Origin: an uncultured Paracoccaceae bacterium
GTDB lineage: Bacteria > Pseudomonadota > Alphaproteobacteria > Rhizobiales > Rhizobiaceae
NCBI GenBank assembly: GCA_937873685.1
Contig: CALMYO010000088.1
Location: 1 to 64,000, forward strand
Length of the DNA stretch: 64,000 nucleotides
Reading direction: 5' to 3'
This document shows, one piece after another, positions 40,891 to 50,318 of this stretch. The notes beneath the pieces are model-generated. The model made no database searches. It was not told the origin of the DNA and was given only the letters and a program-made list of their open reading frames with translations. A program made the position numbers and the translations under genes. Positions within the stretch are counted from its first letter, which is position 1; the number at the start of each line of letters is the position of its first letter.

Positions 40891-41103
40891 CGCAGAGGCA
40901 AGCGTTACACCGCGCGACATTGCTTGACTTTGCTCCGTCGCACTCCTATCCACCCCCCTCATTCGTCGCCGGAAGGCGAAGGCCCGGTGCGCGGCGCCCG
41001 GGCAGATCCGCAGAAAGCGGTGTGTTCACCTCTGCAAGCGCTTCCAGCAAATTTCCCCGGCGGCTAGAACTTGGACAAGAGATTTGTTCGGAGCAAGAAT
41101 GAC

Positions 41104-41691
41104 ATGACCCTGCGCATTTCTGGAAAACACATGGACATCGGCGATTCCTTTCGCGCCCGCATCGAGGAGCGCATCGCCGAAGCCGTGGAAAAATACTTCG
41201 ACGGAAGCGTATCGGGCCATGTGACTGTGGAAAAGGCCAACTCGCGCTTCATTGCCGACGCCATGGTGCATCTCGACACCGGCACGGTGCTGCACGCCAC
41301 CGGGCAGGCGAAGGATCCGCAGGCATCGTTCGATGCGGCAGCCGAGAAGATCGAGAAACGCCTGCGCCGCTACAAGCGTCGCCTGAAGTCGCACAAGGCG
41401 GATGCGGTCGGCAGCGCCATAGCCAGCCTGTCCTACCCGGTTTTCGAAGCGCCCGCGGAAGACGATGATGCGGCCGTCGACGATTTTTCGCCGGCAATCA
41501 TTGCCGAGACCTCCATCGCCGTGCGCACAACAACGGTCGCTTCCGCAGTGCTCGAACTTGATTTGAAGGACAACCCTGTCCATGTTTTCCGCAATGCGGC
41601 GAACGGCGCCGTCAACATCGTGTACCGCCGCGCAGACGGCAACATCGGATGGATCGACCCGTCGCTGATCCGCGAGAATGCAGGCAACTGA
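41104..41691 (+). CDS. hpf: long-form ribosome hibernation promoting factor
   Basis: Binds the 30S decoding centre and pairs ribosomes into inactive 100S dimers in stationary phase. The 195 residues contain the S30AE domain (LRISGKHMDIGDSFRARIEERI, AAEKIEKRLRRYKRRLKSH). The C-terminal dimerisation domain (NPVHVFRNAANGAVNIVYRRADGNIGWIDP) marks the long form. It lies between rpoN and ptsN as in most rhizobia. The 213-bp gap from rpoN suggests it may have its own promoter, but none was identified with confidence. Confidence 0.93.
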   Translation: MTLRISGKHMDIGDSFRARIEERIAEAVEKYFDGSVSGHVTVEKANSRFIADAMVHLDTGTVLHATGQAKDPQASFDAAAEKIEKRLRRYKRRLKSHKADAVGSAIASLSYPVFEAPAEDDDAAVDDFSPAIIAETSIAVRTTTVASAVLELDLKDNPVHVFRNAANGAVNIVYRRADGNIGWIDPSLIRENAGN

Positions 41692-41732
41692 ACCAGTTCG
41701 CCGGATTTGCGGAAACAAGGATACGGGCGATC

Positions 41733-42197
41733 ATGGAACTGCATGACATACTTGGCTACGACGCCGTGTTGCCACGCCTGAAAGCCAGCTCAAAACGTCA
41801 ATTGCTGCAGATTCTGGCTGAAAGGGCAGCGGTTCTGACTGGGCATGGCGAGCGTGAAATCTTCGATTCCCTGTTGCAGCGCGAGCGCCTGGGATCGACG
41901 GGCGTCGGCAACGGCGTCGCCATCCCCCACACCAAGCTCAAGGCGCTCAACCGTCTTGTCGGCGTGTTCGCCCGGCTGGAAACGCCGGTCGATTTTGATG
42001 CCGTGGACGATCAGCCGGTCGATCTCGTCTTTCTTCTCCTTGCGCCGGAAAGCGCCGGTGCCGATCACCTCAAGGCGCTGGCAAGAATCGCCCGCGTGTT
42101 TCGCGATCCTGCAAGGGTGTCGCTTCTGCGCGCAACCTCGGACGGCTCAATGCTCCACGACGCCGTGACCGCGTCGCCGACGCCGCACGCCGCCTGA
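41733..42197 (+). CDS. ptsN: nitrogen-regulatory PTS EIIA component PtsN
   Basis: EIIA-Ntr protein of the regulatory phosphotransferase system, 154 residues. The phosphorylated His is H66 in [23 protein letters not shown] and [29 protein letters not shown] are standard. In rhizobia PtsN affects potassium transport and metabolism, and is phosphorylated through PtsP and PtsO, which are not in this window. It follows hpf by 41 bp. Confidence 0.94.
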   Translation: MELHDILGYDAVLPRLKASSKRQLLQILAERAAVLTGHGEREIFDSLLQRERLGSTGVGNGVAIPHTKLKALNRLVGVFARLETPVDFDAVDDQPVDLVFLLLAPESAGADHLKALARIARVFRDPARVSLLRATSDGSMLHDAVTASPTPHAA

Positions 42198-42330
42198 AAG
42201 GCCGTTTGCCCGCGCGGCCGAATGGACGCGCTTGTTTAGGCAACACGCGCATGATAGGCCGCCAGCGGCTTCCGCGGGACGCGGGATGACGAAACAAGGG
42301 GAGCAGCCCCGGGGAACAAGGAAAAATTCG

Positions 42331-42831
42331 ATGGCGGACGAAACGACGCAAGGTGCGGCTGGCGCGCAGCAGGCGGGCAATGGCGCACAGCCGGTGCTGA
42401 GCGTGCTGACGCAGTACATCAAGGATCTGTCCTTCGAAAATCCGGGCGCGCCCGGCTCGCTGCGCGGGCGCGACAAGGCGCCGGCGATCGGAATCAACGT
42501 CAATGTGAACGCCAACGCCCTGAGCGAGCAGGAGTTCGATGTCGTCCTTACATTGAACGCCAAGGCGGAAGACGGCTCTACTGTCTTGTTCAATGTCGAG
42601 CTGGTCTATGGCGGGGTGTTCCGCGTTGCGAATTTCCCGAAGGAGCACATGCTGCCGCTGCTCTTCATCGAATGCCCGCGAATCCTCTTCCCCTTCGCCC
42701 GGCAGATCCTTTCCGATTGCACCCGCAACGGCGGTTTCCCGCCGCTTCTGATCGATCCGATCGATTTTGCGACCATGTTCCAGCAGCGCATGGCCGAAGA
42801 ACAGGCGCGCGCCAAGGTTCAGACCAACTGA
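42331..42831 (+). CDS. secB: protein-export chaperone SecB
   Basis: Tetrameric chaperone that keeps preproteins unfolded for SecA, 166 residues. The core [43 protein letters not shown] and [36 protein letters not shown] is clearly SecB. ATG 42331 precedes an Ala/Gln-rich leader common in rhizobia. It is usually near dnaQ or fxsA; here it sits between ptsN and lnt, an uncommon position. Confidence 0.96.
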   Translation: MADETTQGAAGAQQAGNGAQPVLSVLTQYIKDLSFENPGAPGSLRGRDKAPAIGINVNVNANALSEQEFDVVLTLNAKAEDGSTVLFNVELVYGGVFRVANFPKEHMLPLLFIECPRILFPFARQILSDCTRNGGFPPLLIDPIDFATMFQQRMAEEQARAKVQTN

Positions 42832-43097
42832 CCACGCGATGTCCGGCCGCCAAGGGCGCAGCGACTGTCGACCAATCAAATCCTCGTCAAGCGGGCGGTT
42901 TCGTGACGGACACTGCCCGTTTGCCTTCTCGTGCGGCTCGTTTGTGAGCCGGAAGACTCTTCCGCTCTCCTGAGCCCTTGCCCGAAAGCTATGTGGCAGG
43001 AGATTGCCGGGCGGTCGATCGCCTGACGCTCCACCTGCACGAATGCGTTTCGCCGGCCGCGTCGTCCTGTTACCTGTGTTTGCAGTGATTCGCGACG

Positions 43098-44711
43098 GTG
43101 GAAGCACGCTTGGAACGGCTGGCGAGTTCGATACTCCTGCTCTGGGGCTGGCGGCGATGGGCTGTGGCGGCGCTCGCCGGCGCCGTGCTCGCTCTCGCAC
43201 AGGCGCCGTTCGACCTGATCATCGTCGCCTTCGCCAGTTTTCCCGTGCTGGTGTGGCTGCTCGACGGCGCGGCGGGGGAACCGGGTGCGGGCTTCTTGCG
43301 TCGTCTCTTTCCCGCAGCCGTCACCGGCTGGTGGTTCGGCTTCGGCTATTTCGTCGCCGGCACATGGTGGATCGGCAACGCCCTGCTGGTGGAGAGCGAC
43401 CGGTTTGCCTGGGCGCTTCCCTTGGCGATTGTCGGCCTGCCGGCGGTGCTTGCGATGTTCCACGCCCTCGCCTGCGCTCTCGCCCGGCTGTTGTGGTCCG
43501 ATGGCCATGGCCGTATTGCGGCGCTCGCGGCCGCTTTCCTGCTTTGCGAATGGTTGCGCGAATGGGTGCTGACGGGTTTTCCCTGGAACGCAATCGGCTA
43601 TGCGGCGATGCCGACGCCGATCCTGATGCAAGTCGCCTCCGTGATCGGGGTAAGTGGAATGAACGGGCTGGCCGTTCTGGTGTTCGCCACGCCGGCGGTG
43701 TTCGGATCGCGCCGCCGTATTGTGCTTCCGGCGATGCTTGCCGTCATTCTCTTGGCGACGCAGATCGGCTATGGCTGGTGGCGAATTGCCCAGCCCTTGC
43801 CAGAGGAGACCGCTTTTTCGGCGCGCCTCGTTCAGCCGGCGATCGCGCAGGATCGCAAGTGGGACCAAGGGTTCCGCGATGCCATCTTCTCCGACCTGTT
43901 GGCGCTGACGACGGCGGCGCCGGCCGATGGCGACAAGCGCCCGGACCTGGTGATCTGGCCGGAAACGTCGATCCCGTTCCTGCTCACCGAACGGCCGGAC
44001 GCTGTCGGCGCGATCGCCGATGCGCTACAACCGGGCCAGATGCTTTTTGCCGGCGCGGTTCGCGCAGAAGGGACGGAGGGCGTCGAGGCGCGATATTATA
44101 ACGCGATCTACGCCTTTGACGATTCCGGCCAGATCGTCGGCGCGGCCGACAAGCTTCATCTTGTGCCGTTCGGCGAGTACCTGCCGTTTGCCGGCCTGCT
44201 GCGCCAGGCCGGTCTGGAGGCGGTTGCGTCGCGCGGCGCCCCGTTCGTGGCCGCTTCCCAGACCGGCGCCCCGCCGCTTCCCCGCGGGAAGGCCGCCCCT
44301 CCCCCGGTTTGCTATGAAATCATCTTTCCCGCCGAAGTCGATGCGCGCGGACACCGTGTCATGGCCAATGTCACAAACGACGCCTGGTATGGCGACACCG
44401 CAGGCCCATACCAGCATCTTCGCCAGGCACAGCTTCGCGCCGTGGAACAGGGCGTGACGATGCTTCGCGCCGCCAACAACGGCATTTCCGCCGTGATCGA
44501 TCCGTTCGGGCGAATCACTGGCGCCATCGGTTTCGGCGAAAAGGGTGCGGTCGACCGGAAGGTAACGCCATATTCGATCGCTACACAGGATTTGCGATTT
44601 CGGCCATTAAACTATTGGTTGATTTTTACCATCCTTGCATGTTATGCCCTGTTCCAGTCGCTCCCTTACCGGCGCGCCAAGATTGACATCAACGGCATGT
44701 CACACCCATAG
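43098..44711 (+). CDS. lnt: apolipoprotein N-acyltransferase
   Basis: Inner-membrane enzyme that adds the third acyl chain to lipoproteins. The 537 residues have six N-terminal membrane segments and a nitrilase-like periplasmic domain. The catalytic triad is Glu in VIWPETSIPFLL, Lys in DKLHLVPFGEYLPF and Cys in PPVCYEIIFP. The last membrane segment is LIFTILACYALFQSLPY. The start is GTG 43098. The usual CorC-like gene upstream is absent. It is followed by the praR-type regulator and metK, as in other rhizobia. Confidence 0.95.
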   Translation: MEARLERLASSILLLWGWRRWAVAALAGAVLALAQAPFDLIIVAFASFPVLVWLLDGAAGEPGAGFLRRLFPAAVTGWWFGFGYFVAGTWWIGNALLVESDRFAWALPLAIVGLPAVLAMFHALACALARLLWSDGHGRIAALAAAFLLCEWLREWVLTGFPWNAIGYAAMPTPILMQVASVIGVSGMNGLAVLVFATPAVFGSRRRIVLPAMLAVILLATQIGYGWWRIAQPLPEETAFSARLVQPAIAQDRKWDQGFRDAIFSDLLALTTAAPADGDKRPDLVIWPETSIPFLLTERPDAVGAIADALQPGQMLFAGAVRAEGTEGVEARYYNAIYAFDDSGQIVGAADKLHLVPFGEYLPFAGLLRQAGLEAVASRGAPFVAASQTGAPPLPRGKAAPPPVCYEIIFPAEVDARGHRVMANVTNDAWYGDTAGPYQHLRQAQLRAVEQGVTMLRAANNGISAVIDPFGRITGAIGFGEKGAVDRKVTPYSIATQDLRFRPLNYWLIFTILACYALFQSLPYRRAKIDINGMSHP

Positions 44712-44821
44712 TGCCTCCGCGCGCATCTGACCGGCCTCGACGACCTCAGCACCGGCTTGGACACGCAATTCGAGAGCACAGCACGAACAGCCGCCCGAAA
44801 AAGTGGCGGCGGAGAGAAGAA

Positions 44822-45229
44822 ATGATCGTCAACAAGAAGAAACCGAATCCGATCGACATTCACGTCGGCTCCCGGATTCGCCTCCGACGCACAATGCTCG
44901 GCATGAGCCAGGAGAAGCTGGGTGAGAGCCTCGGCATCACCTTCCAGCAAATCCAGAAATACGAGAAGGGAACGAACCGCGTCGGCGCCAGCCGCCTGCA
45001 GAACATTTCCTCAATCCTCAATGTCCCGGTGTCGTTCTTTTTCGAAGACGCACCCGGCGATGTTCCGGTTTCCGGCGGCCTGCAGGAGAATTCGTCCTCC
45101 TATGTGGTAGACTTTCTGTCGAGCTCCGAGGGCATCCAGCTCAACCGGGCCTTCGTCAAGATCGGCGACGTCAAAGTGCGCCGCAAGGTCATCGACCTTG
45201 TCAAGGCGCTCGCATCGGAAGAAGAGTAG
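44822..45229 (+). CDS. praR: XRE-family transcriptional regulator, PraR-like
   Basis: A 135-residue DNA-binding protein. The helix-turn-helix is in RIRLRRTMLGMSQEKLGESLGITFQQIQKYEKGTNRVGASRLQNIS (residues 19-64). It closely resembles PraR of Azorhizobium and Rhizobium leguminosarum, which represses surface adhesin, biofilm and quorum-sensing genes and sits beside metK there too. The C-terminal half (VDFLSSSEGIQLNRAFVKI to VIDLVKALASEEE) is also conserved. A strong ribosome-binding site (GGAGAGAAG) precedes ATG 44822. Confidence 0.9.
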   Translation: MIVNKKKPNPIDIHVGSRIRLRRTMLGMSQEKLGESLGITFQQIQKYEKGTNRVGASRLQNISSILNVPVSFFFEDAPGDVPVSGGLQENSSSYVVDFLSSSEGIQLNRAFVKIGDVKVRRKVIDLVKALASEEE

Positions 45230-45354
45230 CCGAAACGCCTACTCGCCGGGAGATTGCGCACGCCCGTCTGCCAAGGGTGGACGGGCGGGAGATTCTGACG
45301 ACTTTCAAGGCGCTTCGGCGCTTATTTCATTGAATCGGCCAGCGCGAAGCGGTA

Positions 45355-45426
45355 TTGAGCGCGCCATCCTGCGGCATAATGATATAAACAAAACTTTATA
45401 TGTCGCTTTCGTAACGGGCGAAAGGA
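45355..45426 (+). promoter_or_regulatory. metK leader: possible promoter and a hairpin at the ribosome-binding site
   Basis: A TTGAGC box (45355-45360) lies 16 bp before TAATGA (45377-45382), a plausible but imperfect promoter. Further down, CTTTCG (45406-45411) and CGAAAG (45419-45424) form a perfect 6-bp hairpin. Its 3' arm covers most of the AAAGGA ribosome-binding site (45421-45426) of metK. This could dampen or regulate translation. It does not match the SAM-II or SAM/SAH riboswitch patterns I know. Confidence 0.35.
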
Positions 45427-45432
45427 ACCAAC

Positions 45433-46698
45433 GTGGCGCGCACGAACTACCTCTTCACCAGCGAATCCGTATCCGAAGGCCATCCTGACAAGGTTTGCGA
45501 CCGCATTTCAGACGAGATCGTCGATCTTGTCTATCGCGAGGCGAAGAAGGCCAAAGTCGACCCGTGGGGCGTGCGCATCGCCTGTGAAACGCTGACGACA
45601 ACAAATCGCGTTATCATCGCCGGCGAAGTCAGGGTGCCAGAAACGCTGCTGAAAAAGGACAAGAAAGGCCAAGTCGTCATCAACGGACGCGGCGAGCCGG
45701 TCATCAACCCGTCGAAGTTCAAGTCTGTCGCCCGCAGGGCGATCCGCGAAATCGGATACGAGCAGGACGGCTTCCATTGGAAGACAGCCAAGATCGACGT
45801 TCTTTTGCATAGCCAGTCGGCCGATATCGCCCAGGGCGTCGACAACGCCGCCGACGAACAGGGTTCGGAAGGCGCGGGCGACCAAGGCATCATGTTCGGT
45901 TACGCCTGCCGCGAGACGCCGGACCTGATGCCGGCGCCGATCTACTATTCGCACAAGATCCTCGAACTGCTCGCGGCCGCGCGCAAGAAGGGTGAGGGCG
46001 AAGCCGGCAAGCTCGGCCCCGACGCCAAGAGCCAGGTCACGGTTCGCTATGCCGACGGCAAGCCGTCGGAGGTGGCATCCGTCGTGCTGTCGACACAGCA
46101 TCTTGACGCCAATTGGGATTCCAGGAAGGTCCGTTCGGTTGTCGAGCCCTATATCCGCGAGGCGCTCGGCGATCTGGCTATCGCCGCCGATTGCAAATGG
46201 TACATCAACCCGACCGGCGCTTTCGTGATCGGCGGACCGGATGGCGACGCCGGGCTGACCGGGCGCAAGATCATCGTCGACACCTATGGCGGCGCTGCGC
46301 CGCATGGCGGCGGTGCGTTTTCAGGCAAGGACACGACCAAGGTGGACCGCTCGGCCGCCTACGCGGCGCGCTATCTCGCCAAGAACGTCGTTGCAGCCGG
46401 TCTGGCCGACCGTTGCACGATCCAGCTCTCCTACGCGATCGGCGTCGCCCAACCCTTATCGATCTATGTCGACCTGCACGGCACCGGCAAGGTGGGCGAG
46501 GAGCAGGTAGAGGCGGCGTTGCGCAAGGTGATGGATTTGACCCCGCGCGGCATCCGCAAGCACCTCGACCTCAACAAGCCGATCTATGCGCGCACCTCCG
46601 CCTATGGGCATTTCGGCCGCAAGCCCGGCCGCGACGGTTCCTTCTCCTGGGAAAAGACCGATCTCGCCAAGGCGATCAAGGCGGCGGTCGCCGCCTGA
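45433..46698 (+). CDS. metK: S-adenosylmethionine synthetase
   Basis: Makes S-adenosylmethionine from methionine and ATP. The 421-residue length is usual for alphaproteobacteria. [25 protein letters not shown] at the start holds the ATP-binding His. [12 protein letters not shown] is the methionine-binding signature, and [27 protein letters not shown] is the phosphate-binding loop. The start is GTG 45433. It precedes trmB by 13 bp and follows the praR-type gene, the conserved order. It supplies the donor for the many methyltransferases in the window. Confidence 0.97.
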   Translation: MARTNYLFTSESVSEGHPDKVCDRISDEIVDLVYREAKKAKVDPWGVRIACETLTTTNRVIIAGEVRVPETLLKKDKKGQVVINGRGEPVINPSKFKSVARRAIREIGYEQDGFHWKTAKIDVLLHSQSADIAQGVDNAADEQGSEGAGDQGIMFGYACRETPDLMPAPIYYSHKILELLAAARKKGEGEAGKLGPDAKSQVTVRYADGKPSEVASVVLSTQHLDANWDSRKVRSVVEPYIREALGDLAIAADCKWYINPTGAFVIGGPDGDAGLTGRKIIVDTYGGAAPHGGGAFSGKDTTKVDRSAAYAARYLAKNVVAAGLADRCTIQLSYAIGVAQPLSIYVDLHGTGKVGEEQVEAALRKVMDLTPRGIRKHLDLNKPIYARTSAYGHFGRKPGRDGSFSWEKTDLAKAIKAAVAA

Positions 46699-46711
46699 TC
46701 GAAGGACTGCG

Positions 46712-47410
46712 GTGACATCTGGCTCGAAAGACGGAAATGCGACGGCGTTTTTCGGCCGTCGCCATGGCAAGACGCTGCGTGAGGGGCAGGCGGAGCGGTT
46801 CGAAACCCTCTTGCCGCGGCTTTCGATCGACCTCAGCGCGCCGCCGCCGCATCCCCTGGAATCGCTTTTTGCCGCTCCGATCGAGGCGGTGCGTCTAGAG
46901 ATCGGCTTCGGCGGCGGCGAGCATCTGCTGAGCGAGGCGCGTCGCCTGCCTCGCATCGGCTTTATCGGCGTGGAGCCTTTCGTCAATTCGATGGCGAAGC
47001 TGCTTGGCGCGCTGGACGCCGAGCCGCTTCCCAACATCCGCCTGCACGATGACGATGCGATTGCCGTACTCGACTGGCTGCCCGAAGCCAGTCTATCCGG
47101 CATCGATTTGCTGTATCCTGATCCTTGGCCGAAGAAGAAGCACTGGAAGCGCCGCTTCGTCAACGCCGGCAATCTCGACCGCTTCGCGCGCGTACTGAAA
47201 CCCGGCGGCCTGTTCCGTTTCGCGTCGGATATCGACGGTTATGTCAACTGGACGCTTGTCCGGTGCGCGGCCCATCCGGCTTTCGAATGGACGGCCAAAA
47301 CGGCCGATGACTGGCGCAAACCCTTCGAGGCATGGCCCGGCACCCGCTACGAGGCCAAGGCGGTGCGCGAGGGGCGCACGCCGGCCTATCTGACGTTTCG
47401 AAAAAAATAA
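46712..47410 (+). CDS. trmB: tRNA (guanine-N7-)-methyltransferase
   Basis: Methylates G46 in the variable loop of tRNA, 232 residues. [18 protein letters not shown] is SAM motif I, and [22 protein letters not shown] is the diagnostic TrmB motif. [11 protein letters not shown] is the usual C-terminus. The start is GTG 46712, 13 bp after metK. In most rhizobia rimP follows directly; here three additional genes (47489-49546) separate them. Confidence 0.95.
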   Translation: MTSGSKDGNATAFFGRRHGKTLREGQAERFETLLPRLSIDLSAPPPHPLESLFAAPIEAVRLEIGFGGGEHLLSEARRLPRIGFIGVEPFVNSMAKLLGALDAEPLPNIRLHDDDAIAVLDWLPEASLSGIDLLYPDPWPKKKHWKRRFVNAGNLDRFARVLKPGGLFRFASDIDGYVNWTLVRCAAHPAFEWTAKTADDWRKPFEAWPGTRYEAKAVREGRTPAYLTFRKK

Positions 47411-47488
47411 TTCGCCGTTGTCGATTCGGCGCATCGCCGACCGTCTTTGTCACGTCCGGGCGTTCCGGACATGGCAAAGGAGACGACT

Positions 47489-47881
47489 ATGGCACCAACC
47501 CTGACAGCCCACTATGCGGCGGCGCTAGGCGTGATGATGATCGTGCTCGGCGCGCAGGTGATCGTGATGCGCGCACGAACGGGCATCTCGATCCTCGACG
47601 GCGGCAACATGGCGCTCGCGGAATCGATGCGCCGGCATGGAAACTTCATCGAGAATGTCCCGATGGCGCTGATCCTCATGGGTCTCGCCGAGGTGCAGGG
47701 CGCGCCGGCCATGCTCCTGCACGGCGTCGGCATCGCCCTCATCGCGGGTCGCATCCTGCATGCGACCGGCATCGATCACCAGAAGCCGGCCAATCCGGCG
47801 CGCATCGTCGGCGCCACGTTGACGACGCTCTCCATGCTGGCGACCATCGCCTTCATCGCATGGCGCGCAGTGTCCGGCTGA
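47489..47881 (+). CDS. MAPEG family membrane protein
   Basis: A 130-residue integral membrane protein with four predicted membrane segments. It belongs to the family of glutathione- and eicosanoid-related membrane enzymes; bacterial members are mostly glutathione-dependent or uncharacterised. The recognisable stretch is RARTGISILDGGNMALAESMRRHGNFIENVPMALILMGL, with the conserved Arg-His-x-Asn pattern at the glutathione site. AAAGGAGA precedes ATG 47489. It lies just upstream of the DGPF/ECF42 pair and may be part of that unit. Confidence 0.85.
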   Translation: MAPTLTAHYAAALGVMMIVLGAQVIVMRARTGISILDGGNMALAESMRRHGNFIENVPMALILMGLAEVQGAPAMLLHGVGIALIAGRILHATGIDHQKPANPARIVGATLTTLSMLATIAFIAWRAVSG

Positions 47882-47924
47882 CATTGCCCGCGACGCATCG
47901 AAACAAAAGGAAAGGAACATCACA

Positions 47925-48308
47925 ATGAAGTACATGGCTCTCATCTACAGCGACCCGGCGCGCGAACCGAAGCCCGGCACGGCGGAGTTCGGCGCCTACA
48001 TGCAGGGCTTCTACAAAGCCAATGAAGCCTACGCGGCGGCGGGCGTACTGGTTTCCGGCGATGCGCTCGCGCCAGTCCACACGGCAACGACCGTCCGCCG
48101 CCGCTCCGGCCGCATGGAGACGATGGACGGTCCGTTTGCCGAGACCAAGGAGCAGCTCGGCGGGTACTACATCCTCGATTGCGCCGATCTCGACGAGGCG
48201 CTGCGCTATGCTGCGATGATCCCGACCGTCAACCATGGATCCGTCGAAGTGCGTCCGCTGGCGGACATGAACCCGGAAGCCCTGAAGCAACTCATGGCTG
48301 GCGCTTGA
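47925..48308 (+). CDS. YciI-related DGPF-domain protein
   Basis: A 127-residue cytoplasmic protein. MKYMALIYSDPA at the start and METMDGPFAETKEQLGGYYI carry the name-giving DGPF motif. DGPF proteins are the conserved partners of ECF42 sigma factors, the next gene here. Their biochemical role is not settled; unlike anti-sigma factors they do not appear to inhibit the sigma factor. The stop overlaps the sigma factor start (TTGA), implying coupling. Confidence 0.9.
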   Translation: MKYMALIYSDPAREPKPGTAEFGAYMQGFYKANEAYAAAGVLVSGDALAPVHTATTVRRRSGRMETMDGPFAETKEQLGGYYILDCADLDEALRYAAMIPTVNHGSVEVRPLADMNPEALKQLMAGA

Positions 48309-49546
48309 ACACGCCGCACGACGAGATCGCGCGTATCGTGCGCCATGAGTGGGGGCGGTTGATCGCCGCCTCCACCCGCCTGTTCGGGGATCTCGGCCTG
48401 GCGGAGGATTGCCTTCAGGATGCGGCCGAAGCGGCGCTGCGCCACTGGGCGCGCAACGGCGTTCCCGCGTCCCCTGCCGGCTGGCTGCTGCAGGTGGCGC
48501 GGCGCAAGGCGATCGACCGCATCCGGCGCGAGAAGATCGCCCTGCGCCATGAGCAGGAACTGGAGCGGCTGCTTGAACTGGACCAGAACGCGACCGCGGC
48601 CGAGCCGGAGGAAATACCCGACGAACGACTGCGCCTGATCTTCACCTGCTGCCACCCGGCGCTCGACCGCAGGTCTGCGACGGCGCTGACGCTGCGCATG
48701 TTGGGCGGGTTGACGACGGCGGAAATCGCCCGCGCCTTTCTCGATGCGCCGGAGACGCTGGCGCAGCGGCTCGTGCGCGCTAAGGCGAAAATCCGCGCGG
48801 CGCACATTCCTTTCGAGACACCGGGACCGGAAGCCTGGCCAGAGCGGCTGGCCGCGGTGCTCGACGTCGTCTACCTTGTTTACAACGAAGGCCATGCGGC
48901 AATGCACGGCGCGGCCTACACGCGTCCGGATCTGTGCAACGAGGCAATCCGTCTGGCGCGGCTGTTGAACAGCCTGAAACCGGGACAGGCGGAGATCGAG
49001 GGTCTACTGGCGCTGCTGCTGCTGACCGAAAGCCGCCACAAGGCGCGTTTGCGACCGGACGGCGCGCTGGTTCCGCTCGAGGCGCAGGATCGCTCGCTAT
49101 GGGATCGCATTCTCATTGCGGAAGGCGAGGCGCTGGTGGTGCAGGCGCTGAAGCGCGGCCGACCGGGGGCGTTCGTCCTGCAAGCTGCGGTCGCCGCTGT
49201 CCATGCCATGGCCGCCAGCTTCGAGGCGACCGACTGGATGCAGATCGTGTTGCTTTATGACGAGTTGGAGAGGGCCTCGGCCAATCCCGTTTTCGCACTG
49301 AACCAGGCGGTTGCGCTGTCCTATGCCGACACGGTCGACGCAGCGCTTTTGCGCCTCGCGACGATCGGCGACCGGCTTGACGGCTACCAGCCGTTCCATG
49401 CCTGCCTGGCCGATCTGCACCGGCGCGACGGCAACCAGCGCGAAGCGGCGTCGGCCTATCGTCGGGCGATTGCGATGACCGACAACGAGGCAGAGCGGCG
49501 TTTCCTTGCCGAAAGACTGGCTGCGCTTTGCGAGGATAGCGGCTGA
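48305..49546 (+). CDS. ECF42-group RNA polymerase sigma factor with C-terminal extension
   Basis: A 413-residue extracytoplasmic-function sigma factor. Sigma region 2 is EDCLQDAAEAALRHWARNGVPASPAGWLLQVARRKAIDRIRRE. Region 4 is RSATALTLRMLGGLTTAEIARAFLDAPETLAQRLVRAKAKIR. A long helical, TPR-like extension starts about residue 185 (VVYLVYNEGHAA, typical of ECF42). In this group the extension is needed for activity and no anti-sigma factor is encoded. The start is TTG 48305, overlapping the DGPF stop by 4 bp. No ECF42 target promoter was sought beyond the immediate neighbourhood. Confidence 0.9.
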   Translation: MNTPHDEIARIVRHEWGRLIAASTRLFGDLGLAEDCLQDAAEAALRHWARNGVPASPAGWLLQVARRKAIDRIRREKIALRHEQELERLLELDQNATAAEPEEIPDERLRLIFTCCHPALDRRSATALTLRMLGGLTTAEIARAFLDAPETLAQRLVRAKAKIRAAHIPFETPGPEAWPERLAAVLDVVYLVYNEGHAAMHGAAYTRPDLCNEAIRLARLLNSLKPGQAEIEGLLALLLLTESRHKARLRPDGALVPLEAQDRSLWDRILIAEGEALVVQALKRGRPGAFVLQAAVAAVHAMAASFEATDWMQIVLLYDELERASANPVFALNQAVALSYADTVDAALLRLATIGDRLDGYQPFHACLADLHRRDGNQREAASAYRRAIAMTDNEAERRFLAERLAALCEDSG

Positions 49547-49616
49547 TTGCCGCTTTTTGCTTGCAATGGCGGGCGCAAGGAATTATGTGGCAGCCAAATT
49601 CTTGGTCGGTTTGACG

Positions 49617-49648
49617 AAGAGTGGGCCCTCGCGGACCCGCTCTTTTTT
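49617..49648 (+). terminator. intrinsic terminator or attenuator in the rimP leader
   Basis: A 9-bp stem AAGAGTGGG (49617-49625) with CCCGCTCTT (49636-49644), loop of ten bases, runs into six T (49643-49648). It ends 35 bp before the rimP start and 70 bp after the sigma factor stop. It may simply end the upstream unit. It may also be an attenuator in the leader of the nusA operon, which in other bacteria is controlled by NusA at leader terminators. Confidence 0.85.
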
Positions 49649-49683
49649 GTTGGCCGGCCCGACAGGACGGACCGAAACGACAC

Positions 49684-50316
49684 GTGACGCTCAACGCCCC
49701 TCTCCCGGCAATCGCAGATGACGAACCACGGCTGGTCGCCGAGACCGGAGTCGATGCGCGCGTCGCCGCGATCGTCGAGCCGCTGATACTGTCTGCCGGA
49801 TACCGGCTGGTGCGGGTGCGTCTTTCGGGCATGAACGGTCTGACGCTGCAGATCATGGCTGAGCGCGAGGACGGCGCGATGAGCGTCGAGGATTGCGAGA
49901 CGCTCAGCCGGCTGGTGTCGCCCGCGCTCGATGTCGCCGATCCGATCGACAAGGCCTATCATTTGGAGGTCTCCTCGCCCGGCATCGACCGGCCGTTGGT
50001 GCGACGCTCCGATTTTACCCGCGCGAGCGGCCACCTTGCCAAGATCGAGACGTCGCAGATGCTGGCGGAGCGCCGCAAGTTTCGCGGCAAGATCGAGTCC
50101 GTCGACGAGGACGGCTTCGTGCTGCGCGCCGATGCGCCGGTCTATGGCGACAGCCCGACGGTGACGATCCCGTTCTCGCTGCTTTCGGAAGCGCGGCTGA
50201 TCCTGACCGACGAACTGATTCGCGAATCGCTTCGCGCCGACAAGGCCCGCCGGCACGGTCGCGAAGAAGACGGGGAAGCATCCGCCGATGAAACCGGCGG
50301 CAATGAGGGAGACTGA
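49684..50316 (+). CDS. rimP: ribosome maturation factor RimP
   Basis: Assists 30S subunit assembly, 210 residues. [30 protein letters not shown] and [29 protein letters not shown] are RimP signatures. The last 30 residues are an acidic and basic tail common in rhizobia. The start is GTG 49684, just downstream of the leader terminator hairpin. nusA begins 2 bp after its stop. Confidence 0.94.
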   Translation: MTLNAPLPAIADDEPRLVAETGVDARVAAIVEPLILSAGYRLVRVRLSGMNGLTLQIMAEREDGAMSVEDCETLSRLVSPALDVADPIDKAYHLEVSSPGIDRPLVRRSDFTRASGHLAKIETSQMLAERRKFRGKIESVDEDGFVLRADAPVYGDSPTVTIPFSLLSEARLILTDELIRESLRADKARRHGREEDGEASADETGGNEGD

Positions 50317-50318
50317 CC

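Noticed and set aside
42832-43097. Possible fxsA or other small gene between secB and lnt
   Set aside because: No frame shows family-like sequence or a ribosome-binding site; the long minus-strand frame across it is an lnt antisense shadow.
45230-45432. SAM-II or SAM/SAH riboswitch upstream of metK
   Set aside because: The conserved loop and pseudoknot sequences of those classes are not present; only a small hairpin at the ribosome-binding site is seen.
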